NCBI RefSeq assembly: GCF_001688725.2
Contig: NZ_CP015401.2
Location: forward strand, 4,224,001-4,288,000
Length of the DNA stretch: 64,000 nt
Reading direction: 5' to 3'
DNA from: Bacteroides caecimuris
GTDB lineage: Bacteria > Bacteroidota > Bacteroidia > Bacteroidales > Bacteroidaceae
Below the pieces are notes generated by a model, which was given only the letters and a program-made list of their open reading frames with translations, did not search any database and was not told the DNA's origin. Of this stretch, positions 56,291 through 64,000 are shown in pieces; within the stretch, counting starts at the first letter, position 1, and each line of letters opens with the position of its first letter. The translations under genes were made by a program, and so were the position numbers.

Positions 56291-56617
56291 ATGCCCGTAC
56301 GCTTCGTCCCTATTTGATATAAACCAGCAGAACTCTCTCTTTTCAATCATCAGATTATTTTGTCGCAATCTGAAATCCTAGAGATTCGGTTCAGAGCAGC
56401 CCCACCTTTAAAAATAGATTCATTCCTGTTTCAGAAAGGAATGAAACAAATTCTTTTATAAATGCCATATTTTAATGTAAATATTATTACAGTAATAGAT
56501 GCAATATAAACAAATGGTATTACAAAAAAAATGTCAATAAAACTCCTATGCATTTCTGATAGATAACACTGTTTTGTAAAGCACTGTTATACAGTCGGTT
56601 ACTATTCGTGGCTTTCC

Positions 56618-56673
56618 TTTAAAACCAACGACCCGTTTCTCACCGAGAAACAACCTGTTCGACACCGAGAAAC
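56618..56673. repeat. 22-bp-period repeat (CCAACGA family, copy 2)
   Basis: It opens with TTTAAAACCAACGA at 56618-56631, as at 3170. GTTTCTC (56635-56641) pairs with GAGAAAC (56645-56651), and ACCGAGAAAC recurs exactly 22 bp later (56664-56673). It lies between the small RNA and the next SusC gene. Confidence 0.45.
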
Positions 56674-57062
56674 GAATTAACTGATAAAGTCCTAAACTTA
56701 TAATTAAGGAAATTGTTAGTCTCTTTTATTTTTGACACTTCTATCGTAGGAATGCATATGTTGAAATATATTTCAATGATAATCTTATCATGTCCAAAAT
56801 ATAATGATATGGAATAAATTTATAACCATACATGAAACGAACCGTTTTGGGTATAGCAATTATGCCCCAAAATTGTCAAATTAAGCCACTTCTTTCTTGC
56901 CTTCTACAACATATCAAACTCCCCAATATGCAGTATAATGCAAAAAGCCAGTCGTAACATACCATGAACCAATTTTCTATACTTTTATAAAAATATAATA
57001 AACATCGAATGATATTCACTCAAACAAAAGCACACATTTTAAATACAAATATTATCATTTTT
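56674..57062. other. AT-rich region upstream of the third Sus-like locus
   Basis: No gene is seen. A perfect 16-bp palindrome TTGAAATATATTTCAA lies at 56761-56776, about 310 bp before the locus promoter. It could be an operator but may be chance in this AT-rich DNA. Confidence 0.3.
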
Positions 57063-57094
57063 CTTGTTTATATCAGCTAATAATAATACATTTG
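57063..57094 (+). promoter_or_regulatory. Promoter of the 57-63 kb SusCD operon
   Basis: CTTG at 57063-57066, a 20-bp spacer and TACATTTG at 57087-57094 fit the Bacteroides consensus with one mismatch in the -33 box. The leader to the ATG at 57123 would be only about 20 nt. Confidence 0.65.
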
Positions 57095-57122
57095 CATATA
57101 TTCAAACCAATATAATACAATT

Positions 57123-60100
57123 ATGAATAAAATTACCATTTTTTCATTAACATTACTTTTCGCTCTAATTTTACCTTTATTTGCAAATGCACAGGTAACA
57201 GTGAAAGGTATTGTAACTGACGAAAGTGGGGTACCATTAGTAGGCGTATCCGTCCGCTATAAGGAGCTCCCCCAAGTCGGTGTTACCACAGATATTGATG
57301 GTAAGTTTTCCATCAAAGAGATGAAAGAAGGCAAGACACTTGTTTTTTCTTACATTGGCATGAAAAATGTAGAGCACTTATTGAAAGGAGCAACACCTTT
57401 TATCAAAATTAAAATGGAATCTGCAACAAGTGAACTGGATCAAGTTGTCGTTACAGGTTATACCCAAACTACTTTTAAGAAAATGACTGGTTCTGTCGGA
57501 ATTATCTCGGCCGACCAGTTGAAAGACCAAGCCCAACCAACGGTAGACGCCCTCATGCAAGGTAAAATAGCAGGTGTGGCTGTATCAGCCATATCCGGAC
57601 AACCTGGTAGTACACAAAAAATACGAATCAGAGGTACCAATACAATCACCGGAGATGGTGAACCACTATGGGTTATCGATGGAGTTCCCATGCAAAGTGG
57701 AAGTACCGATATGCCTACCAGTGCTGAAATAAAATCCGGTCAATTTGACGACTTGTTCATGAATGGTGTCGCCGGCATCAATCCCAGCGACATAGAAAGT
57801 ATTACTATTTTGAAAGATGCTTCGGCCGCTGCTATTTATGGTTCGCGAGCAGCCGGTGGAGTAATTGTTGTCACTACCAAAAAAGGCAAATCAGGAAAAG
57901 TCCAAATAAACTATTCAGGCAATGTATCAGTCACTTTACCACCCCAACGGAACTACTCTCTGATGAATTCACAAGAGAAGCTTGCCTATGAACAGGGATT
58001 ATGGGATGAATTCTCTGCTCCGGGATTTGAAGCCGGGGCAAATGACTATCCGGTGGTAGGAGTAGTAGGCATCATTCGTGCTGGTAGGGGAAAGTTTACC
58101 GGATGGAGCAAAGAACAACAAGATACGTATATCGAAGAATTAGGTAAAACGAATACCGATTGGTACGATGAACTGTTTCGCAACAGTGTTTCTACCACCC
58201 ACAACTTGTCCATTAATGGTGGTGGAGACAAATACACCTATTATACTTCACTAGCATATACCCGCAACGCCGGTTTATTGAAAAATAATGATTACGACCG
58301 TTATAACCTGACAGCTAATCTATCAATGCACCCCAGCCAGAAAGTCAAGATTGACTTTGGGGCATCCATGTCTTATCAATATTCAAAGTCCCCGGCACTG
58401 AATAGTCTCGATCCTTTCCAATATGCTTATTTTGCCAATCCATACGAAAGTCCGTATAACGAAGACGGCAGTTACCGGGCAGATGAAACATATTATGCAC
58501 TAGGAGAATATAACAATAAAAAGACTAGTTCCAAGATTATACCTGATTGTGGATTTAATGTACTTCGCGAAATGGACGAAACTTCTTCACGCACTAAGAA
58601 TATAAAAACAATGGTTCGTGCAGGAATTGATTACAGCATTATCAACCATTTGCGTTTTGTGGGCCTGGCTTCATATACTTATTCCACCAACCGTCTAAAG
58701 GAAATATATGGTAAAAACACAAAAGCAGCTTTAGACAACCGTCTTTCTATCGATAACAATACTAATAAGGAATATGCTTCTATCTTGCAACGCAATGTAG
58801 ATAATGAGAGCTATATGGTCCGCGGGCATTTTACTTATGATGATTCTTTCGGAGACCACTCTGTCTCCCTTATTGCCGGTGCCGAATTCCGCGGAAGTAA
58901 ATCAGACGGTTTGTACAGTAAACGATATGGTTACGACGAAATCACCGGAAATGCCATAACCCCACTTCCTGATGACCCGACAGGAGTAGGCTACGAGAAA
59001 CTAAAAGCCTATCTCGCCGCTATTGATGGCTCGAACGGAGAAACATGGAGTGAACAACGCTTTGTCTCTTTCTATGCATCTGCTGATTATTACTACAAAA
59101 ACAAATATGTACTGAATGTCTCTTTCCGTACTGACGGTAGTTCTAATTTTGGTAGTGACAAACAATTTAATCCTAACTGGGCAGCCGGTGCAGCATGGAA
59201 TGTTAGCGAAGAAGATTTCATGGCTCCGCTAAAACCTGCACTGAACAGATTAACACTCCGTATAGCAACCGGATTTACAGGTAACATCAACCGCAGTGTC
59301 AGCCCGCAAATGATTATCAGTTACTACGATGACTACCGGAATATTTCCAACAATATTTATCATATAGGAAAAGTAGTTAGTCCACCGAATCCCAATCTAC
59401 GTTGGGAAAAGACGCAAGACGTGAAAGTGGCTCTTGATTTCGGTATGTTTAACGACCGCTTGACAGGTATAGTGGAAGGATACTACCGGAAAAGTAAAGA
59501 CATTGTAACAGGTGTGCAAGTTCTAAGCAGCACAGGATTCACTCAACAGAAATACAATACTGCCAATATTGATAACAAAGGTATCGAAGCTACCCTGAAT
59601 GGAATTCCTGTTAAAACAAAAGATTTCAATCTGTCTCTTTCTGCCAACATAGCTTATAACAAGAATAAAGTGACCAAATATAAAGCTTCCTATAGCAGCA
59701 TGGGATATAATAATTTATGGGAGGGTTACCCTGTAGACGCCATCTATAGTGGGAGATACACCGGTATTGACCCCGAAACAGGATTATATACATACCAGCT
59801 GCGCCCCGATGCTGAAATACGCACAGCCACTGACTTGAATAAGCCCGATAATTACCGGTATTATCTAGGCACAAGTGAAGCTCCCGTAACCGGAGGATTT
59901 AATGTAACCGCCGAATATAAAGGTATTCGCCTTAGCGTAAACGGAACTTTTGCCACAGGAGCCAAAAATTTTGAATTCATCAAGTCGCCAACTTCAGCTA
60001 GCACCGTAAGCGGTAATGGGGTATTTAATTACACAGAACGCGAACAAGTCTTCCAAAATGATTTGTTCGCACAACATCTGAATGTTCCGAAAGCAGCAGC

Positions 60101-60440
60101 CGACCGTTGGACGCCCAATAATACAAATGGCACTTATCCGCGCGTATGGAATCCGTTCGGTGAGGTTTACGGATTTGGCTATTATAACCCTATGCACAAA
60201 GAAATCACGCATGGAGCTTTCCTTACCAACTTATCTTATGCCAGAATTAAGAGCATCATTTTAGGATATACGCTACCTAAGAAGTTAATAAGTAGTTCGG
60301 CTCTCTCCAATGTAGATTTCTCTTTGTCACTGAACAACTTCTTCACATTCACCAGCTATTCAGGCATGGATCCTGAAACCCCCGGTGCTACTTATCCGAT
60401 AAGCCGTTCTGTGATGTTTAGCGTAAATGTTGGATTTTAA
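57123..60440 (+). CDS. SusC-like TonB-dependent transporter (third locus)
   Basis: This 1105-residue protein has a signal peptide (ending ANAQ), a carboxypeptidase-regulatory-like domain (GIVTDESGVPLVGVSVRY), a QVVVTGYTQ segment in place of the TonB-box region, a plug (VDALMQGKIAGVAV, IRGTNTITGDGEPLWVIDGVP) and a barrel ending FSVNVGF. It is clearly different from the other three SusC-type proteins. No enzyme gene is nearby that would reveal the substrate. Confidence 0.94.
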   Translation: MNKITIFSLTLLFALILPLFANAQVTVKGIVTDESGVPLVGVSVRYKELPQVGVTTDIDGKFSIKEMKEGKTLVFSYIGMKNVEHLLKGATPFIKIKMESATSELDQVVVTGYTQTTFKKMTGSVGIISADQLKDQAQPTVDALMQGKIAGVAVSAISGQPGSTQKIRIRGTNTITGDGEPLWVIDGVPMQSGSTDMPTSAEIKSGQFDDLFMNGVAGINPSDIESITILKDASAAAIYGSRAAGGVIVVTTKKGKSGKVQINYSGNVSVTLPPQRNYSLMNSQEKLAYEQGLWDEFSAPGFEAGANDYPVVGVVGIIRAGRGKFTGWSKEQQDTYIEELGKTNTDWYDELFRNSVSTTHNLSINGGGDKYTYYTSLAYTRNAGLLKNNDYDRYNLTANLSMHPSQKVKIDFGASMSYQYSKSPALNSLDPFQYAYFANPYESPYNEDGSYRADETYYALGEYNNKKTSSKIIPDCGFNVLREMDETSSRTKNIKTMVRAGIDYSIINHLRFVGLASYTYSTNRLKEIYGKNTKAALDNRLSIDNNTNKEYASILQRNVDNESYMVRGHFTYDDSFGDHSVSLIAGAEFRGSKSDGLYSKRYGYDEITGNAITPLPDDPTGVGYEKLKAYLAAIDGSNGETWSEQRFVSFYASADYYYKNKYVLNVSFRTDGSSNFGSDKQFNPNWAAGAAWNVSEEDFMAPLKPALNRLTLRIATGFTGNINRSVSPQMIISYYDDYRNISNNIYHIGKVVSPPNPNLRWEKTQDVKVALDFGMFNDRLTGIVEGYYRKSKDIVTGVQVLSSTGFTQQKYNTANIDNKGIEATLNGIPVKTKDFNLSLSANIAYNKNKVTKYKASYSSMGYNNLWEGYPVDAIYSGRYTGIDPETGLYTYQLRPDAEIRTATDLNKPDNYRYYLGTSEAPVTGGFNVTAEYKGIRLSVNGTFATGAKNFEFIKSPTSASTVSGNGVFNYTEREQVFQNDLFAQHLNVPKAAADRWTPNNTNGTYPRVWNPFGEVYGFGYYNPMHKEITHGAFLTNLSYARIKSIILGYTLPKKLISSSALSNVDFSLSLNNFFTFTSYSGMDPETPGATYPISRSVMFSVNVGF

Positions 60441-60453
60441 ATAACAATAAACG

Positions 60454-61839
60454 ATGAAAAATAAACTATTCATATCTATCTATTGTGGTCTGATGATATT
60501 GTTGGCTTCCTGCAACAATTACTTAGACGTAAAGCCCAAAGGAAAGATAATTCCTGAAACAGCTGAAGATTTTTCGACCATTATCCATTATTGGTTGGAT
60601 CAGATAGAAAAAGGAAGAGATGACGTTATCATTCCCAATCCAGAAGTAATGACAACTTTAGAGATGTTTGCCGATGACTTGAATGCAACGCTTGCCAGCA
60701 ATTTCGGCTATACGAGCATTTATGTGGGAAGTGCCATTAACAAAAATCAGGCCACTTACAAAACACTCTACTCTGTTATCAAAGACTGTAATATGGTTAT
60801 CGGCAACATGGATGATACGGAATCCGATTTAGCTAGAACCCTATTGGGGACAGCCTGGAGCATTCGTTCTATTTGCTATTATAACCTTATGCAGCGCTAC
60901 TGTGAGCCATACCAGCCGGAGACGGCAAAAGAGACTCTCGGACTTCCACTTGTCGACGATTTTGATATGGAAGCAAAGCCTGCACGCGCCAATCTGAAAG
61001 AAACTGCTGAATTTATAGAAGAAGGATTCCGAAAAGCCCTCTCATATAATGTGTCTAATGAAGACTTTATCTTTACTTCATCCGTGACAAAAGCCTACTT
61101 CGCACGTTTCTTCTTTTGGACACAGAACTGGAGTAATGCTATTACCTATGCCAAAGAAGTATTGGAAAAATACCCGATGCTGGAAGCTGACGAATATGTA
61201 GAAGCCATTAACCAGAAACAAGCAAAAGCACACAATGTCATTATCCGTTCATTCACCATGGATGATGATATAGGAACCATGAGTTACGCAACTGCACAAG
61301 CCGATATAAAATCAAGACCTGTCGACAGAAATTTGGTTGATTTATTTGCGGCCACCGACAATGACGTACGTCGCAGATGCAACTATGATTCCAAACGGAT
61401 TGTCAATAAAATCATCACCACCAAGTTTCGTAGTGAAGAACTTTGCCTGATTATAGCCGAAGCCCACGCACATCTGAATCAGGAAACAGACGCACTAGGT
61501 TATCTTAACCAGCTTCGTTCCAAACGAATCACTCAAGATTATATAGCCTACACGATTGACAATCTCCCAGAAGTTTTCCAACAAAATATAAAAACCGACG
61601 CCACTGGGATCCCTTTGACAAAATTGATGTCAGCCATCCTCTGTGAACGCCGTAAAGAATTGTTTGTTGAAGGCGACCGCTGGTTTGAATTAAAACGCAA
61701 CGGACGTCCGGAATTTTGGGTCGCTGCCAAAGGAAAGAAATTTATCACAGAAAAGTATCTGTATACTTTTCCTATTCCCAAAGCAGACATCAGATTATTT
61801 CCTGATTTGCTCATTCAAAATCCAGGCTACATAGAATAA
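60454..61839 (+). CDS. SusD-like lipoprotein (third locus)
   Basis: This 461-residue protein has a lipobox (LLASC) and SusD features: DVKPKGKIIPETAEDF, LGTAWSIRSICYYNLMQRY, CERRKELFVEGDRWFELKRNG and FPIPKADIRLFPDLLIQNPGY. It is on the short side for SusD-like proteins. It follows the SusC gene by 13 bp. Confidence 0.92.
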   Translation: MKNKLFISIYCGLMILLASCNNYLDVKPKGKIIPETAEDFSTIIHYWLDQIEKGRDDVIIPNPEVMTTLEMFADDLNATLASNFGYTSIYVGSAINKNQATYKTLYSVIKDCNMVIGNMDDTESDLARTLLGTAWSIRSICYYNLMQRYCEPYQPETAKETLGLPLVDDFDMEAKPARANLKETAEFIEEGFRKALSYNVSNEDFIFTSSVTKAYFARFFFWTQNWSNAITYAKEVLEKYPMLEADEYVEAINQKQAKAHNVIIRSFTMDDDIGTMSYATAQADIKSRPVDRNLVDLFAATDNDVRRRCNYDSKRIVNKIITTKFRSEELCLIIAEAHAHLNQETDALGYLNQLRSKRITQDYIAYTIDNLPEVFQQNIKTDATGIPLTKLMSAILCERRKELFVEGDRWFELKRNGRPEFWVAAKGKKFITEKYLYTFPIPKADIRLFPDLLIQNPGYIE

Positions 61840-61865
61840 TTTATCCATAAAAAACAGAAACAGTC

Positions 61866-62072
61866 ATGAAAAAGATACTATATATCCTATGTTTCATTCT
61901 TACAGGTTCTTCCGCTTTCTTGGTTTCATGTGATAAACCGGAAGAACTGACCCCAAAAGTAGATAATACATCAGAAGATTATTTACTTCCCACCGGAAAT
62001 ATCCTGAATGCACAAGACCGTGAAGAAGTACAAGCATTATGGGATGAATACAACAATGCCATTAACCAATAA
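61866..62072 (+). CDS. Small lipoprotein of unknown function (68 aa)
   Basis: It has a signal peptide with lipobox (FLVSC) and then only about 45 residues, mostly polar, ending in a helix-like AQDREEVQALWDEYNNAINQ. It lies between the SusD-like gene (26-bp gap) and the next lipoprotein gene (12-bp gap), so it is clearly part of the operon. I recognise no family. It may be a small partner of the SusCD complex. Confidence 0.75.
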   Translation: MKKILYILCFILTGSSAFLVSCDKPEELTPKVDNTSEDYLLPTGNILNAQDREEVQALWDEYNNAINQ

Positions 62073-62084
62073 AAAAGGATTAAA

Positions 62085-63371
62085 ATGAAAACAAAAATCA
62101 GAATAACAGGCTCCTTCCTGCTAATGATTATACTAATCATAGTGTCGGCAGCTTGCAGTGATGACGACTCATCGGGTGCAAAGTTATCTTTTAGTCGCTC
62201 CATATACATATTACCTTCTAACGGTAGCCTGGAAGTGGAATTGAGAGCTTCTGTAGCACCTGAAACAGACTTAAGCATTCCTGTCATCATTGAAGGTACT
62301 GCCATATTGGATGAAGACTATGAAATTTCTGCTAACGGGTTCATGATAAAAGCCGGAGAAACAAGTGCCACTTTAACCATTACTCCCAAAAACAACCTGA
62401 CTGCCAACCGTGAAATCCGCCTTTCCATCAACCCGGTTTCCGGATATACGCTCGGTGACAAGAAAATAGCGATTATCCCCGTTGAAGTGAAAGAGCACAT
62501 TATGTATACTTTCAAGCCTGTTATCTATCGTCTGTTAAGTGAAATAGACATTAGAATCGAAGTGGAAGGAGAAAATAGCGGCAGCAGTTTCAGGGCAACA
62601 ACAGACATCGTGTTGCCGATAGAAATAGACCCGTCCAGTACAGCTATATTGAACGAAGATTTTGAACTTGAAAACGGAATAACTTCCGTCACCATTCCAA
62701 AAGGATCTTACTACACACGTTTTAAGATAAAAATAAAAGAAGGAGCAGAAGATTATACAGGAAAAAACGCTATCCTTAAACTAGGTACACCAGTTGACAA
62801 CTCCGAACTCTACTATCCGGGCTCATTTGTATCCTATAATATAAAACTGGATCAGTTAAAGTTTACTGACATGCTGGGCAAATGGAAACCTGTGGAGATT
62901 AAAGATAAAGACAACTATGTATATGTTGGCATGCCTGACGAAGACTGGATAAATAGTCTGCCGGAAAACAATGGAGCTAATGACTACCTGGAATTTGTAC
63001 ATCAAGAAGATGGCACAGATAAAATAATCCCATATCTAACGGGAGATTTAAAGGACTTCTTTTGCAACCCTCAAGGCCACACTGTTGTTTTCGACCATAT
63101 AGAGAAAGGTATCTATAACTGGATAGCTGATGAGGAATATGACGCTCCTTATTTCACCACCTCTCAAGTGAATCGTTGTTTCTCAAAGAGAAAAACAGAG
63201 CTCGGAAATGCATTTATAGGATTGGATAAGATAGATGATAATAATATTATCATTTACTTTCACGATTTTATACCAACTGATTTCTTCAGCTCAACGTTTG
63301 AAGAGTACGGTCATTATTTCGATGCGAGTTTCTTTGGTATAACCTACGCATTCACAAGGGTAGTAGAATAA
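62085..63371 (+). CDS. Surface lipoprotein with DUF1735/Calx-beta-like domains
   Basis: This 428-residue lipoprotein has a lipobox (VSAAC). Two similar beta-sandwich domains follow (about residues 30-140 and 150-255), each with the Calx-beta/DUF1735-like pattern (SIPVIIEGTAILDEDYEIS..TLTITPKN; LPIEIDPSSTAILNEDFELENG..VTIPKG). A C-terminal domain of about 160 residues (DMLGKWKPVEIKDKDNY onwards) is one I do not recognise. It sits where the surface binding protein usually stands in a Sus-like locus, so ligand binding is likely. A strong terminator follows. Confidence 0.75.
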   Translation: MKTKIRITGSFLLMIILIIVSAACSDDDSSGAKLSFSRSIYILPSNGSLEVELRASVAPETDLSIPVIIEGTAILDEDYEISANGFMIKAGETSATLTITPKNNLTANREIRLSINPVSGYTLGDKKIAIIPVEVKEHIMYTFKPVIYRLLSEIDIRIEVEGENSGSSFRATTDIVLPIEIDPSSTAILNEDFELENGITSVTIPKGSYYTRFKIKIKEGAEDYTGKNAILKLGTPVDNSELYYPGSFVSYNIKLDQLKFTDMLGKWKPVEIKDKDNYVYVGMPDEDWINSLPENNGANDYLEFVHQEDGTDKIIPYLTGDLKDFFCNPQGHTVVFDHIEKGIYNWIADEEYDAPYFTTSQVNRCFSKRKTELGNAFIGLDKIDDNNIIIYFHDFIPTDFFSSTFEEYGHYFDASFFGITYAFTRVVE

Positions 63372-63404
63372 ACAAAACAGAAGAAAAACCTCATTAAAAG
63401 TATA

Positions 63405-63445
63405 AGCCAATTAATTCATCTTATCACGAATTAATTGGCTTTTTT
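63405..63445 (+). terminator. Intrinsic terminator of the third locus
   Basis: A perfect 13-bp stem (AGCCAATTAATTC at 63405-63417 with its complement at 63428-63440) around a 10-nt loop is followed by TTTTT. It lies 34 bp past the stop codon of the lipoprotein gene and just before the end of the opposing gene. Confidence 0.9.
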
Positions 63446-63471
63446 ATATCTAATCATTTTATAGATTATAT

Positions 63472-64000
63472 CTATTTCCGCAGTGCCTTCTCAATCGTAA
63501 ACAACCGGTAATCATACTCCTCTTGCATTTCCCGGTTAGGTGCTACTGATTTCGCTCTCGTAAACTCACTTTTCAAATCCAACAGACAGCCATACCAGAA
63601 TGGAGCCCGTTCAGGAGCAGAAGAATAAGGAATGCTCTCAATAGCCGTCATACCCCGGTAAGGACAAACAGTCTGAATAGTCAGTTTAGAAGAAGCATTA
63701 GCTGTCTCATCTTTCCCTTTCGGCACATTTACATTCGACCAAGAAATGACAAAACTCAGCAATTGTCCCTGTAAGAAACGTTTCCAGTCGTCAGGCTCCT
63801 TTCCTACCCTTGCTTCCTTAAAAAGATGATTCTTTAAATCTTCGACAGCCTGCTGTTGCGTATAAGGGTCATCTGATTTACTTTCGCTAAGCCAAAGGTT
63901 ATTGAGCTGTATTAATAGCAAATTGGCAAAAAACTTCTGTGAATAGTCAGCAGCGCTACCTGTCAGCGCACAATGATTCAACAGTTCCCGATTGTCCAAC
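63472..64000 (-). CDS. C-terminal part of a protein, possibly a DUF5117-type zinc metalloprotease
   Basis: The minus-strand frame is open to the right edge, so the true start is outside the window and about 176 C-terminal residues are visible. Segments such as DDPYTQQQAVEDLKNHLFKE, DDWKRFLQGQLLSFVISW, YGCLLDLKSEFTRAK and YDYRLFTIEKALRK resemble the C-terminal helical part of the large secreted DUF5117/DUF5118 zinc-dependent metalloproteases of Bacteroides. This is pattern memory only. The HExxH motif would lie outside the window. Confidence 0.5.
   Translation of the reverse strand, partial: LDNRELLNHCALTGSAADYSQKFFANLLLIQLNNLWLSESKSDDPYTQQQAVEDLKNHLFKEARVGKEPDDWKRFLQGQLLSFVISWSNVNVPKGKDETANASSKLTIQTVCPYRGMTAIESIPYSSAPERAPFWYGCLLDLKSEFTRAKSVAPNREMQEEYDYRLFTIEKALRK

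Noticed and set aside
1..64000. tRNA or rRNA genes
   Set aside because: I saw no cloverleaf-type or rRNA-like conserved sequence while reading the intergenic regions on either strand; a covariance search would be needed to be sure.

Overview
The window looks like a Bacteroides chromosome, close to the B. thetaiotaomicron/ovatus group. The evidence is four SusC/SusD-type pairs, a very long hybrid two-component regulator, Ser-type sulfatases, many lipoproteins with short lipoboxes, and promoters with the Bacteroides -7 box (TAnnTTTG) and sometimes a TTTG-like -33 box. The species is inferred from gene content only.

Layout. 1-0.5 kb: a truncated secreted alpha/beta hydrolase. 0.9-2.5 kb: an intact ISAs1-family element with perfect ends and a 10-bp target duplication. 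2.5-3.8 kb: non-coding DNA full of palindromic repeats. 3.8-16.1 kb: a glucan (dextran-type) utilisation locus on the minus strand (GH31, GH66, SusE/F-like, SusD, SusC, SusR-like regulator), with the gene order I remember for the B. thetaiotaomicron dextran locus BT3086-BT3091. 16.3-18.0 kb: an AAA/PD-(D/E)XK protein. 18.5-25.0 kb: a minus-strand operon that looks partly eroded (GH2 pseudogene, sulfatase, GH43, sulfatase, and a GH51-like gene that has lost its catalytic barrel), divergent from an intact hybrid two-component regulator at 25.2-29.2 kb. 29.4-30.7 kb: a second, different ISAs1-family element. 31-48.4 kb: a large minus-strand locus (sulfatase, clan GH-A hydrolase, small lipoprotein, GLUG-repeat lipoprotein, GH43, two tandem SusC/SusD pairs, DUF1735-type lipoprotein). 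Arabinose-type hydrolase families next to sulfatases suggest a sulfated, arabinose-containing glycan; this is inference. 49-56 kb: housekeeping genes (MFS exporter, ychF, ketopantoate reductase-like, lgt, mutS). 56.2 kb: a short promoter-RNA-terminator unit, probably a small RNA. 57.1-63.4 kb: a plus-strand SusC/SusD/lipoprotein operon with no enzyme. 63.5-64 kb: the C-terminal end of a protein that runs off the window.

The most unusual pattern is in the non-coding DNA. Arrays of 21-22-bp units, each array folding back as a long palindrome, recur in at least four sequence families (2496, 3171, 18163, 18325, 29312, 48804 and 56618). The two ISAs1 elements, which are different elements, each sit exactly 2 bp outside the edge of an array of the same family, in the same orientation relative to it, with target duplications that match at 7 of 10 positions. 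This suggests that the transposases recognise the palindromic array as a target.
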